From contig BDSI01000013.1 in assembly GCA_003117195.1 (NCBI GenBank), positions 963,146 to 1,027,145 of the forward strand: 64,000 bases of DNA. The letters run 5' to 3'. How positions within the stretch are numbered: the stretch's first letter is position 1; each line of letters starts with the position of its first letter. Below the pieces are notes generated by a model. That model was not told where the DNA came from and did no database searches. It worked only from the letters and a program-made list of their open reading frames with translations. This DNA comes from Eudorina sp. 2006-703-Eu-15 (Eukaryota > Chlorophyta > Chlorophyceae > Chlamydomonadales > Volvocaceae). Shown piece after piece: positions 49,201 to 59,719 of the stretch. Both the position numbers and the translations under genes were made by a program.

Positions 49201-52200
49201 CACCCCGCTGCCCACCGCCCGTGCCCCCCCCCCCGAGCCCCGACCCACGGGTTATTTCAGGTGGCAGACGCACCAGCTGTACGGCACTCCCCAGCTCCGG
49301 ATCCGCGCCCGCCTCTATCAGCTCATGCAGCTCGTCCATGTTCTGTACGTCAGCCAGCACGTGGGGCTCCCGGAAGTCCCGCCGATCCAGGAACCTGCGT
49401 CGCGGCGGCGGCAGGGAGGGGGGCGGGCGCACGGGGCGGAAGGGTCAGGGAGGTACGGTAAGGAGGATAGGGTTGCAGGGGGGCTACAGTTGGTCGGGGT
49501 GGCGAACGGAGAGGGGCGGTAGCCGGTGTGCTTGCGGTCCTGCGCTGCCGGGAGGTCCGAGTGGCGGGATGGCGGGATGGCGGGCTGTTGACCCGACGGA
49601 GACGGCACTCCGCCCTCCCCCACGTTTTCCCTCGCCTTCCCAGCCGCCCGCCCGGGGCCGCCCCAACCCCCCACCCAGTGCCCTCCACCACCCACCCACC
49701 CACCCCCTCCCCTCCGAACCTCGCACACGGTCCTCACCGGAAGTCGTACACGTCCTTCATGCGCTGCAGCAGCGGCGGCAGCCTGACCTGCGCCGCCCCC
49801 CTTGCCCCCCAGCCTCCTCCTCCTCCTCCTCCTCCGCCGCCGCCGCCCCCTTCCCCCTCGGCCTCCTGGAACGACGCGCACACGGACTTGCCCGCCGCCA
49901 CCAGCCGCATGGCCAGCACCACGAGCGTGGCGTTGCGGCGCGCCACGATGGTCACCCGGGGGCGCGGCTGCGGGGCGCCCCCCGCCTCACTGGCCGGCAG
50001 GAGGCCGCCCGCGGGGACCACCACGGCACCGACTGCGGCGGAGACGAAACGGGTGCGGAGGGGGGTAGATACTTGGGGTTGAGCTAGGTTGAGTTGGGCC
50101 GCTGGTATGGAGCTGGTTTTGATGATTGGGGCTTGCCTTCGCCTGTCTGCCGCCCTTGCCTGCCTCCTCCCCCCCGGGTCACGGTGTGTGCCTCCTCCGC
50201 TCAACTCCCTGCCGCCGCCCTTCCCGCCGCCCCATATTAAACCCCGTCCCCGACCCCCAGTCGTACATGCGGGGTTTGGCGCCACCAGCGGCAGCTCCAG
50301 GGGGTACTCAGGGTCCGGCTGGTCGCCCCGCAGGGGGCACTGCAGCACCCGGAAGGGCCGGTCGGGCGCCTGGTCCAGCCGGAAGAGGCGGGAGACGGGG
50401 GGCACGGCCAGGTCGTCGGCGGTGACGGAGGTCAGGTCGCGGTCCTGGGGGAGGCAGACGTACACCACGCCGGGGTGGATGACCCGCGGGTCGCCGGCCT
50501 GCGTACGACAGGGTGAGGTGGCGTACGGGTGGTGGGGCGGGGGGGGGGGCGAGGGGGTAGGTGGGGTCGGGGGTGATTAGATATTTGAATGGTCAAGAGG
50601 AGTAATCAAGCACGCGGGTCGTTACGGGAACAGGCCGAGGTCCTCGATGGCTGTCCGGAAACCCCCCAGGATTCTTTGACCGGTGCGTGTGTTGTGTGTG
50701 TGGGGGGGATTGGGTAGTGTGCAGGGCCAAGAGGGCCCCCCTCAGCCTTCATCCTGTGCAGGCAGCGGCATCACCGCACGGTGTGGTACAGGTACGGCAT
50801 GCCCGTCGTGTCGTACCAGCTGCTCTCGGCCGATGAGAAACTCCGGCTCGTCGAAGGCGCCCTTGAGCACGGCGTTAACCGCCGCCGCGATCTCGGGTCC
50901 GAAGCGGAAGGTCTGGCGGAGGGCGAGCTCCGGGCCCAGACGCGCGGGGTTCCGGAGCCGCCTGTGGGGTGCCGTACGTGCACACGTGGGCATGTGGGGT
51001 CACACGAGCCCGGAGAAGGCCGAGCCAAGGAGGAGCCAACTGTCAACCACCAACGACCAACAGCACCAACCACCATCAGAGCGCCAGCACTCACTCGCGA
51101 CCGGCCATGAGACCGCAGGCGTGGTTGAAGGAGTAGATCTACGACAGTACGGCGGTACGGATGAATTTGACGGGGCAGGAAAGGAGGTCAGTGGGGTGGG
51201 GAAGTAAAAGGAGGTGGGGGACTGGGGCTGGTCGGGGAGGAACAGCAACAGCACTTGCATGCCGGAGGTGGCATGCCGTACATTGTACACCGTATAAGCC
51301 GTACTCTTGCACGACAGCATCCCTCACTCATCGTCTCATGCCGTACCTGCTGGTGTTTGTCGCCCAGAAGCAGCACGTGCTTGTCCTCCTGCGGCACCCG
51401 GGGACAGCGGGTGCGGCCAACAAGCGTTTCATGAAATCGACCCTCCGACCATTGATAACGCACATCGACCAACCATGTCGCAGCCACTCCCCACCTACCA
51501 TAGAGCACAGACATTGCGACGCCAGTACAGAAGATATCATGGCCGTACAGCCTACCGGCGCAGCGCAGGGACCCCAGATCGTCATTGCGCAAGTTTCTAA
51601 TGAAAATGTCGTACGACATTCCCTGTACGGGCACGTGACCACGTGTATCGTGTGCCCCGCCCACCTGCAGGTCCACGAAGATCTGCTTGGTGACGCTGTT
51701 GATGTCCTGCGCCTCGTCGATTAAGATCACGTCGTAGCCGCTCTGGGGCCGACGACGAAGAACACGCGTCCGGGTGGGGGGCCGCGGCAAGATTTTCAGT
51801 CTTCCAGCGGTGCAGGCGGCGGGCGTGGGCGGCGGTCCCCGGCTTCCCTGCCCCAAATGCCGGCGCACCGCACTCCCTCCACAAACATCCCCAGGGGTCC
51901 GGGTTCGTTCTTCGGGTTTATTTCTTTTTCTCAATTTAACCCCCAGGGGCAACCCCTTCCCGACCGCACCCCAGCCCTCGGGCCCTCAAACCCCCTCGCG
52001 CGCGCGGGGCACATCCATCGCCCTCTCTCGCAGGCTTGCACCGGCCCCATCCCTCTCCCTCTTTTCCCGTTTGACAACCCACGCACCAGCCGCGGCTTCT
52101 CCAGCGCAAACAGCTTCAGGTAGGCGTTGTGTGGCAGCGTGAGCTGCGTCGAGTGCGGCGACCTGACCTCGTCCCACACCCTCCTCGCCGCATCCACCAG

Positions 52201-52615
52201 CAGCTCCACCACCTGGGCGTCGGAGGCCACCTGGTGCGCCCGACCGCGCCGCACCATCAGCTGCCGCAGCGCCGCCACCACCTTATCTGAGAGGGGGGAG
52301 TGGGGGGGAGGGGCGAGGAAGGGGCGATGCAGAGCGCGCGCGCGTGTGTGTGTGTGTGTATGTGTGTGTGTTTAGAATTGCAACCCGCCCGCCCGCCCGA
52401 TCCCAGGTGGCAATATACTTACCATAGAACCTGCGAGGAATAACTTACCATATGCAGGCGCGCGGACAAGGCAGCCGCGCCACCACCGCAAGACAAATCA
52501 TACCGCAAATACTAAATACGGAGACGCACGACGCACGCAAACGGATTGGTTACCGACCTGTAAAATGTATGACGAATATATGGTGACGGTCCCCACGGAA
52601 GCAGCGTCGGTCGTC

Positions 52616-52654
<39 letters not shown>

Positions 52655-55600
52655 AAGAAACCCGCCCGACCGTGTGTATGTGCGTGTGTGTTTTACTGCG
52701 CACCCCCGCAGGCCCGCACCCGACGCGTCGTGGCTCCAAGGGGGTGGGCGCCCGAGCCAGTGGGTGCGAGGCCGCCGTGTGTCGGGGTCCGTGTCACTTA
52801 CCTCCCCCCCCTGGCACCATCACACACGCATACACATGTTGCACAGCCTTCCCACACTATGATTCCTTTCTAGGCTGAACACCGGTCTCCTCACACACAT
52901 TCAACATGCCAAGTTTGGATTGGGTGGGCAGAAAAGTACAAACGGAGGAGCACACAAACGCAACCCCCCCCACACACACACACGCGGCCCCGCCTCGCGG
53001 CCCCGGCCCCCTCACCCAGTTTAGCCACGAACAGGTGCTGCTCCGACAGCGCCTCGTCGGCGGAAGCCATGAAGTAGTTGACCGTGTCCCGGACCGCCAA
53101 CACGATCGGGGATCTGAGGTCGCGTTTGTCGGCGGGCTGCCACAGCGCGGCCAGGAACTTGCGGACGTCGGCCACGGACAGGTTGCTGCACCGGGGGGGG
53201 GGGGAGACATGGGGCACGTGGTCGGAGGCGACTCCGGGGGGAGGCTCGGTCCGGGCGGCGTGGTTTGGGCCGGCAGCGTGATTTGGGCCGGCGGAGTGTT
53301 GGGATGGGGTTTGGCTACAGACGCTGCTCCACGCGCGCGTGGCCGACGGAGGTTATTCACTGAAGCGGTGAGGCCAAGACGCGTCCCCTGGTGGTGAGCT
53401 TGAGCTCGGGGGGGCTGCTGAGGGGCCGCTCCCCGGAGTCCGCGCCCCTAAAGCAGGTATGAGATCTGATACCGCGGTCGCTTCCCCGAGGGCCGCCCTC
53501 AAGGGTACGGCCCTCACAGGTACTGCCGTACCCGTGTACTGCCCTCACAGGTACGGCACTCACGAGATCTTGCGACCGGCGAAGCGCTGAGACACGCCCA
53601 GCCCCCTCCAGGCGAGACTGTGGGTGGTGAAGACCTGGAAGTTGTGCTCACCTGCGGGATGGCGCGTGTGTGGTTTTCGGTGTGTGTTAAGGGGGGACAT
53701 GTTTGTGGGGCGCGGGGCGCTGGTGCCGGGCGCGTGGCGGACCGGGGTGGGTGCGGGGACCGGGGTGCGGGGAGGGAGAAGGGGGAAGGGGAGGGAGGTG
53801 GGGAGACACAAGAGCGATGTGGCAAGAGCGGTGAGGCCGCCCGGGCACGCGGGCAGTCGAGGCACGCTGCCGCATGCGTGCAACAGCAGCGGGCCAGGGG
53901 CTGCTTCCCAACTGCCGGCCCGACCCATGGGTCACCCCACGGCCCAGGGCCATCCGCGCACCTCGCATGGCCGCCCGGTCCTGACCCATGGCCAGCTCGG
54001 CCTCTTTCTGGACACGGACCGCCACCGCCACCACCCGACCCGACCCGCGGTGCGCGCATCGATGATGAGGACAGGGCGGGGCGGGGCAGGGGAGAGCAGG
54101 GCAGGGGGGAGCAAGGAGCAAGGGGCAAGAAAGGGCGGGACACGGAGCAGAAGGGAGGAGGCGAAACGTAAAAGGCGAACGGGGGAACTTCGAAACCCCT
54201 AGGATGGCAGTCCCCGGGGAACGCGGCCGAGCCCGGATCCGATGGATGGCGCAACTGGTCAGATTATCACGCGGGTATTGCATTTCGGCATGGCGTTGCG
54301 GGGCGTGCTCCAAAACCAGCTCCAATCAGCATCGGATAACCTCATACGGCGAGCCAAGCCCCGGTACAAGTACACGGGGCAACACCACGACTTACTTCTC
54401 TCGGCCTTCTCCTTTCAACCAGGACAGTGAAAGGGCCCACCGAACCGAAAACCGCCGCACCCCTGCCAGGAAGCCTCTTGCCTGCCTGCCTGCCTGTTTT
54501 GTGTTCTTCCGTTTCTCCAACTGATCAGCCGCCCTCGACCAGCCGCCCCCACCCACCTGCATGGCTTTGTTGTACACGACGTACAGGAACTGCAGGTGCC
54601 GCAGCCCCGCCACCACGGCCCGGGCGGTGGTGGTCTTGGCGGTGCCCGCGAAGGCTTGCACACTGCGGGCGTACAACAGTGGGTCATCGCGTTCGCTTCA
54701 CACGAGGCCGCTCCAGGGAGGCCACCTGTCGGGTGGAGAGCGCTCCAACCCACACCGCTGGAGGGCACCAAGGGCCGCTCCAGGGAGGCCACCTGTCGGG
54801 TGGAGAGCGCTCCAACCCACACCGCTGGAGGGCACCAAGGGCCGCTCCAGGGAGGCCACCTGTCGGGTGGAGAGCGCTCCAACCCACACCGCTGGAGGGC
54901 ACCAAGGGCCGCTCCAGGGAGGCCACCTGTCGGGTGGAGAGCGCTCCAACCCACACCGCTGGAGGGCACCAAGGGCCGCTCCAGGGAGGCCACCTGTCGG
55001 GTGGAGAGCGCTCCAACCCACACCGCTGGAGGGCACCAAGGGCCGCTGCGGGCAGCGACTCCAGGCGCTTCGACCCTGGGGTAGGAGGCGGGAGGGGGCC
55101 GCACCCCGCCACCCACCCCGCCACCCACCCACCTGCACACCAGGGGCTCCCGGTGCCGTACTCTCACGTGCTCCACCACCGCGCACTGCTCGGGGGTCAG
55201 GCTCAGGCCGCCCAGCTGCCAGCCGCCCCCGAGAGGTGGCGCTCCGTTGGGCTGCGCCTGCAGGCCCCGAGTGTACAGCAGGTACGCCTGCTGGGGCACA
55301 ACGCGGCACGACAGGGATCTCACACAGCCCCGCAGCGACGGAGGGGAACAGAGCGGCGCCGTGAGGCTTTCGTTCCTTTCGGTGGCCTGGTTTCGGAGGA
55401 GTGCCCGGACCAACCGCGACCCCATGGGTCACTGGGGCGCCCCAGCGTGTTGCCTTGCACGGTGCCCGTCAACCCCATCATCCCAATCCGCTTGTGTGGT
55501 ACGGCATCCCCGTCCGTACCCGAGTCGGCAGAAACCCGTCAAAACAGCCGTCCTCAGGCTCCTCTCCAAGCACATGGTAGGCGCGACGCCAGGCCTTTGC

Positions 55601-55924
55601 TCGGCTCACGGCCTGGGCCCCCCCCCCGGTGAGGCATCCCCGCGCTTCCACCCGCGGCGGCTACACCACCTCTCAGCACCCGCAACCCACCCCCGGCAGG
55701 CCCGACCGACGCACCCTCCCACCTGCTCCTCCCCCAGGATGGCGTTCCTCAGCGGCGCCATGAACTGCTGCTGGGGCGGGCAACACCCCGGCATACGACA
55801 CAGGTCGACCAGGGTTGCCAGGAACTGCCGTACGACATCCCGGTCCAACAACGGTCCGCCACCACCGCCGGTCCCGCCCGCCGGACCGTTGACCTCAAGC
55901 GGGGGCCCCCCCTGCAGCAGGCAC
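46274..55924 (-). CDS. FBH1: UvrD-family (FBH1-type) DNA helicase, 5' end not resolved
   Basis: Exons (minus): 55924-55723, 55287-55133, 54662-54557, 54007-53986, 53651-53564, 53185-53016, 52286-52087, 51742-51665, 51388-51347, 51138-51095, 50961-50817, 50498-50267, 50032-49738, 49394-49274, 48892-48821, 48432-48331, 47935-47759, 47239-46274; about 1071 codons. Superfamily-1 motifs appear in order: LTPEQCAVVEH, AFAGTAKTTT (Walker A), FTTHSLAW, ILIDEAQD (Walker B), LLLGDKHQQIYSFNHA, RQTFRFGPEIA, TTAHKMKGREGDVVQLAEDF, NAVYVAASRAKRVLLL. FLYVVYNKAMQ, FMASADEALSEQH and a C-terminal CAVC..LCRHC zinc pair match the FBH1 family, which unwinds DNA and restrains Rad51 recombination. No F-box is visible. 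The 22-nt exon and the end of exon 50961-50817 are least certain. A minus frame at 56018-56587 could hold upstream exons. Confidence 0.82.
48058..48092 (+). repeat. (GGGT)n microsatellite in helicase intron
   Basis: Run of GGGT units, C-rich on the transcribed strand, in the intron between exons 48432-48331 and 47935-47759. Confidence 0.85.
52617..52651 (+). repeat. (GT)n microsatellite in helicase intron
   Basis: About 17 GT units in the intron between exons 53185-53016 and 52286-52087. A shorter TG run lies near 52340-52370 in the same intron. Confidence 0.85.
54707..55041. repeat. Five tandem copies of a 67-bp unit in helicase intron
   Basis: Copies start at 54707, 54774, 54841, 54908 and 54975, each beginning GCCGCTCCAGGGAGGCCACC; a truncated sixth starts at 55042. 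The copies are essentially identical. The unit contains short inverted segments (CTCCAG/CTGGAG, CCACC/GGTGG). Because 67 is not a multiple of three and the array falls between good splice sites (55132-54663), it is intronic although each frame stays open. It lies just before the Walker A exon. Confidence 0.92.
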
Positions 55925-56541
55925 CTGCGTCAGCGGAAAGGGGGCACGTGCAAGGGCAGTATGCAACAGGACCGGGGCATCCTAACCGCGGCATCCTTCA
56001 GGGAAAGGCGCGGTCAGTCATGTCATCGGCTGGCAGCAATCTCCATTTTTGCAAAGCCGTTGCCCGCATGCCCTGCCATTGCTTTGGCACACGCTGGGCT
56101 TGACCCACATGACCCACATGGGCAAAGGGGTCATAAACGTCGATAGGCAGTATGGGGCGCTGGGAGTTCCGCCGTTGGCAGTTGACACTCGCCTGATGAG
56201 ACGGGGCACACCCCGCCCGCAGTCGGAGAGCACTAATGCAGCGAACAGAAGTGCGGCGCCCCGGTCAACATAGTCAGCCAGCGGTCCTATGCCTGCCGGG
56301 CCGGCCGGGGCGGCGGCGCAACCGGCCCTCGCAGTTTCCGCCGTCCCTGCTGCTGCGTCGCTTGAGCAGTCGGCTGTAGCTGGGCCGCGGGAACCTTGGG
56401 CCGGCTGCTCGCCGGCGGGCGCAGGACGCAGCTGTGGAAGTAGGTCCACAACGTACAACGCCGTATCCCGCACTGGTGACGCGGATGACGGTTGTTTGGA
56501 CGACGCGCCAGTAAGGATGGATGGTTGGCAAATATCAGTAC

Positions 56542-57114
56542 TCAGTGGTGTACGTCCGTGTTGGTGATCTTTGGGAAAGGCGCGCACGAGAACAGCAGGA
56601 TATTTACCAGGACTGATGACCCAGGTATGTTTGACCCACCATGATGTCCTAAATATTCTTCAATTATTTTCAAAACATGCTGCTCAGTTAGTGGAGCGAA
56701 TACTGATGCGAACCTCTGTTGCACTAACGAAACTGCCGACACGAGGAGGAGACGACCCTGAGAAGGTAAAACCCAGGAAGCTTTATCAATATATTTTACA
56801 GGAAATATTACTCTGGCAGATATGGTTCTTACAGTGTTTCCCTTACGGGTCTGGTCCATGTCAGCGAAGCACTCGTGAAAATCAACCATATCGTCTGATT
56901 CGGCATGAGTCCTGATATTCAGCATTAAAAGGCGGGTGACCCACAAAGTAATGGGGCCTGGGGGGACTTTGCCTTCATTGCCCTTAAGATGGCGTACATA
57001 AAACGGGTGATAAGGAAACCTTGCGAATTCAGGACAGATCAGAAGTATACATGAATATGCGAGAGGACTGAAGGTCAATCTGCTAAACGCACCAGTCGTG
57101 GTGGCATCTGCCAT
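56542..57114 (-). other. Unrecognised 190-codon open frame, AT-richer than neighbours
   Basis: An uninterrupted ATG-to-stop frame upstream of the helicase: starts MADATTTGAFSRLTF, includes DMVDFHECFADMDQTRKG, and ends ITNTDVHH. The amino-acid mix looks protein-like (HVLKIIEEYLGHH), and codon choice is far less GC-biased than in nearby genes. I recognise no family. It could be an N-terminal piece of the helicase locus, a remnant of a mobile or viral gene, or chance. Its 3' end overlaps another frame (56018-56587) in a different phase. The rest of 55925-58052 holds repeat R3 copy c and nothing else I can name. Confidence 0.3.
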
Positions 57115-57416
57115 GCCATCCCGTGAAGCACGCCAGAATCCCGGCGCCGTACACTGCCTTATAGACCCATTAGCCCAGGCGTCGCGGAACCCGTCACACC
57201 GCTAACCAGCGTTCCCTGCGCCAGAACTTGTGAAGGTTGGTGATAGCAACATTCGTGAGCGACTGTCGCAAATGGAACCCGACATGATGCTCCACAGCCA
57301 TGCGCATTGTGGCTGTACAATCAGGTTATCCGTGTTGGTGATCGCGACGTTAATGTGCCAAAATGATGTGATGGCTGCCGAAATACGCTCTGATACCCTA
57401 ACTACTATGCTGGCGA

Positions 57417-57585
57417 TGTGTGTGTGTGTGTTACATGGTTGGGGGTGCATAACCACATACCTGTACAACTACCCGTACGAACCGTTGGCCCAAGGGCACG
57501 CAATAACGCCTTAAAGCACGCGCATGACCATGGACTAGCAGAAGAAAAAAGGGGACTACTACCGTCCAAAGGGGACAATTGAATG
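57417..57585 (-). repeat. (CA)n-tailed repeat R3, copy c
   Basis: On the plus strand a TG run leads into TTACATGGTTGGGGGTGCAT and about 150 bp shared with 30381-30540. If the CA run marks the 3' end, the element points to the minus strand. Confidence 0.7.
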
Positions 57586-57997
57586 TTGGCGAAGTGCGTG
57601 GGCATGCTGGCGAAGCGCGTGGACATCGCGCGAAGTGGTTTGAGCAGGTCTGAGCACGTCGCGAACCATTAGTGTGGCCTGACACCGTGAGCAAGAGGTT
57701 TGTGAAGGCGCGTTACAACTGGCGCAATGCCATTCCGTTCCCCTCAATACACATAACACTCAACTGAACACATTTTACCAGCACCGGCACATACCAGACC
57801 CGAGGCAACCTACAACAAGAAGCCTGGTTATAGGATGGTCTCCCGCAAGGGTGAGACAAGGGGGACAAGCAATTAAGCTGCGCGCGCCGTACAGGACTGA
57901 TCATCCTACCCCAGGTTGTACCCGGTGACAACAGCCTGATCCTGTACGGTCTGGTACGGTAGCCCATCAAAAACAAATCTCATCGTCTTGAGTGGGT

Positions 57998-58013
57998 GGT
58001 GTTGAGAAACACC
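57998..58013 (-). terminator. Histone 3' stem-loop of H2B
   Basis: On the minus strand GGTGTT-TCTC-AACACC forms a perfect 6-bp stem with a 4-nt loop, 40 nt past the H2B stop. It is identical to the hairpin after H2A. Such hairpins replace poly(A) tails on replication-dependent histone mRNAs in volvocine algae. Confidence 0.9.
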
Positions 58014-58052
58014 GGAGTTTTTTCGGATGTGTGACTGAGCGCCGACATAGCT

Positions 58053-58541
58053 TTACTGCGAGGTGAACTTGGTGACGGCCTTGGTGCCCTCCGACACCGC
58101 GTGCTTCGCCAGCTCGCCCGGGAGCACCAGGCGCACCGCGGTCTGAATCTCGCGGGACGTCACGGTGGGCTTCTTGTTGTAGCGGCTCAGCTTGGAGGCC
58201 TCAGTAGCGATCTTCTCGAACAGATCATTGATGAAACTGTTCATGATGCTCATCGCCTTCGAGCTGATGCCCGTGTCGGGGTGCACCTGCTTCAGAACCT
58301 TGTAGATGTACAGCTTGTAGGTCTCACTCTTGGCGACCTTGGCCTTCTTCTTGGCCTTCTTCTCGCCCTCCTCGCCAGCAGCCGATGGCTCCTTCGCGGT
58401 CTTCTTGGCCGGCGCCTTCTTCTCCTTCTTCGGCTTGGCCGCCTTATCCTTGGCAGGCTTGGCCTCAGCCTTGGTCTCCGGGGCAGCCTCGGCCTTCTCG
58501 GCGGCCTTCTCCTCCTTCACGGACTTGTCCTTGGGTGCCAT
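58053..58541 (-). CDS. H2B: Histone H2B
   Basis: Single-exon gene, 162 aa. The first roughly 70 residues are a Lys/Ala/Glu/Pro-rich tail (for example [12 protein letters not shown]), longer than in animals as is usual in green plants. The histone fold follows from [20 protein letters not shown], with [40 protein letters not shown] and the C-terminal helix [19 protein letters not shown]. The Lys in AVTKF corresponds to the ubiquitinated C-terminal Lys of H2B. It pairs with H2A in nucleosomes. Transcribed divergently from H2A over a 305-bp spacer, with no introns and a 3' hairpin, all typical of a replication-dependent histone gene. Codon use is strongly GC-ending, as in highly expressed genes. 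Confidence 0.98.
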   Translation of the reverse strand: MAPKDKSVKEEKAAEKAEAAPETKAEAKPAKDKAAKPKKEKKAPAKKTAKEPSAAGEEGEKKAKKKAKVAKSETYKLYIYKVLKQVHPDTGISSKAMSIMNSFINDLFEKIATEASKLSRYNKKPTVTSREIQTAVRLVLPGELAKHAVSEGTKAVTKFTSQ

Positions 58542-58846
58542 TTCAAAAATAGAAGCACGATCTGGTGAGGTTGAGAGTACAGCGACTTAAGGTGACAAAA
58601 TTCGATTGTATTACGGAAACATATTCGCCCGGAAACAGCCTTTGTAGAGTTGCTTTGCTGACACCGTTACCCCGGCGATCCGAACTCCGTTCGTCCAACG
58701 GCTCCAACTGTCATTCACGACATGACGTTTTTCGGCTTGTTAAGTTAAAAGCTCGTGATTAGATTGTATGATCTATCGGCTTACATACGAAATACATCTT
58801 CTAACCTTCCTTTGAGCATTCGCAACTATCACCTTACAACCCAACA
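58542..58846. promoter_or_regulatory. Shared bidirectional H2B/H2A promoter
   Basis: 305-bp spacer between the two start codons, AT-richer than either gene. It contains TGACGT at 58723-58728 (complement of the plant histone hexamer ACGTCA) and CCGTT-N5-AACGG at 58687-58701 (AACGG is the core of plant MYB-type cell-cycle elements). I see no clear TATA box. Joint S-phase control is expected from the arrangement; the motif assignments are tentative. Confidence 0.7.
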
Positions 58847-59239
58847 ATGGCTGGTCGTGGCAAGGGCAAGACCGCTGGCAAGAAGGCCGTGAGCCGCAGC
58901 TCTAAGGCCGGGCTGCAGTTCCCTGTTGGCCGCATCGCCCGGTACCTGAAGAAGGGCAAGTATGCCGAGCGCATCGGTGCTGGTGCGCCCGTGTACCTGG
59001 CTGCCGTCCTCGAGTATCTGACTGCTGAGGTGCTGGAGCTGGCTGGTAACGCTGCCCGTGACAACAAGAAGAACCGCATCATCCCGCGTCACATCCAGCT
59101 GGCTATCCGCAACGACGAGGAGCTGGGCAAGCTGATGGGCGACGTGACCATCGCCTCGGGCGGTGTGCTGCCCAACATCCACGCTGTGCTTCTGCCCAAG
59201 AAGTCGAAGGCGGGCAAGGGCGAGGAGGAGGCCGCCTAA
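58847..59239 (+). CDS. H2A: Histone H2A (canonical)
   Basis: Single-exon gene, 130 aa. It starts [20 protein letters not shown] and carries the H2A fold: [75 protein letters not shown]. Residues EYLTAEVLE and NDEEL form the acidic patch. The C-terminus ([12 protein letters not shown]) has no SQ phosphorylation motif, so it is neither H2A.X nor an H2A.Z type. It forms the dimer with the divergently transcribed H2B. There are no introns, and a histone hairpin follows 35 nt after the stop. Confidence 0.98.
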   Translation: MAGRGKGKTAGKKAVSRSSKAGLQFPVGRIARYLKKGKYAERIGAGAPVYLAAVLEYLTAEVLELAGNAARDNKKNRIIPRHIQLAIRNDEELGKLMGDVTIASGGVLPNIHAVLLPKKSKAGKGEEEAA

Positions 59240-59274
59240 GCTTTTGCATGAGGCGTTGCTTTCAAACTCAATCC

Positions 59275-59290
59275 GGTGTTTCTCAACACC
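59275..59290 (+). terminator. Histone 3' stem-loop of H2A
   Basis: GGTGTT-TCTC-AACACC, a perfect 6-bp stem with a 4-nt loop, identical to the H2B hairpin on the other strand. Confidence 0.9.
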
Positions 59291-59719
59291 ACCTCGTTCG
59301 AGACTTGGTCTTTCTATTATAGTGTCCCAGTTGTAATCGGTCTTGAGTGACCCTGAAAGAGCTTTATGGATAACGGCCCCTACCGGCAATTCCATGACAC
59401 CCTGTCCTGCGTCAAGTAGCGCATCGAGCCGCCGCAATGGTCGAACGAACGCATGGTCATAACGGCCGAAAGGATGCATCCCACCTTCATGCAGTCAGGC
59501 TGACATTTGCGGTCTTTATCACCCGACACGTGCAGTCTTTATCCTAGCATCGCATGAAAGATCGGTGCATCCTTCACAGCACGGGTACGCGATAACCTGG
59601 ACTACTGCGATCCTCCCAACGGTCACGCACCCAGCCGGGCCCACCGCACCCATCTACGTCCATCCTACAACTCGGGGTCTGCGACTGAACCACCTCAATC
59701 CTGTTTTCATGTACACCGC

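Noticed and set aside
57559..57759. Possible small zinc finger (WHCASCNAPSQTSCSRC) on the minus strand
   Set aside because: Cysteine spacing is shorter than in RanBP-type fingers, and the frame runs into the R3 repeat. Probably repeat-derived or chance.
58101..58590. Leu- and Ala/Ser-rich plus-strand frames over H2B
   Set aside because: Antisense shadows of the H2B coding sequence. The same holds for minus-strand frames over H2A (58829-59479).
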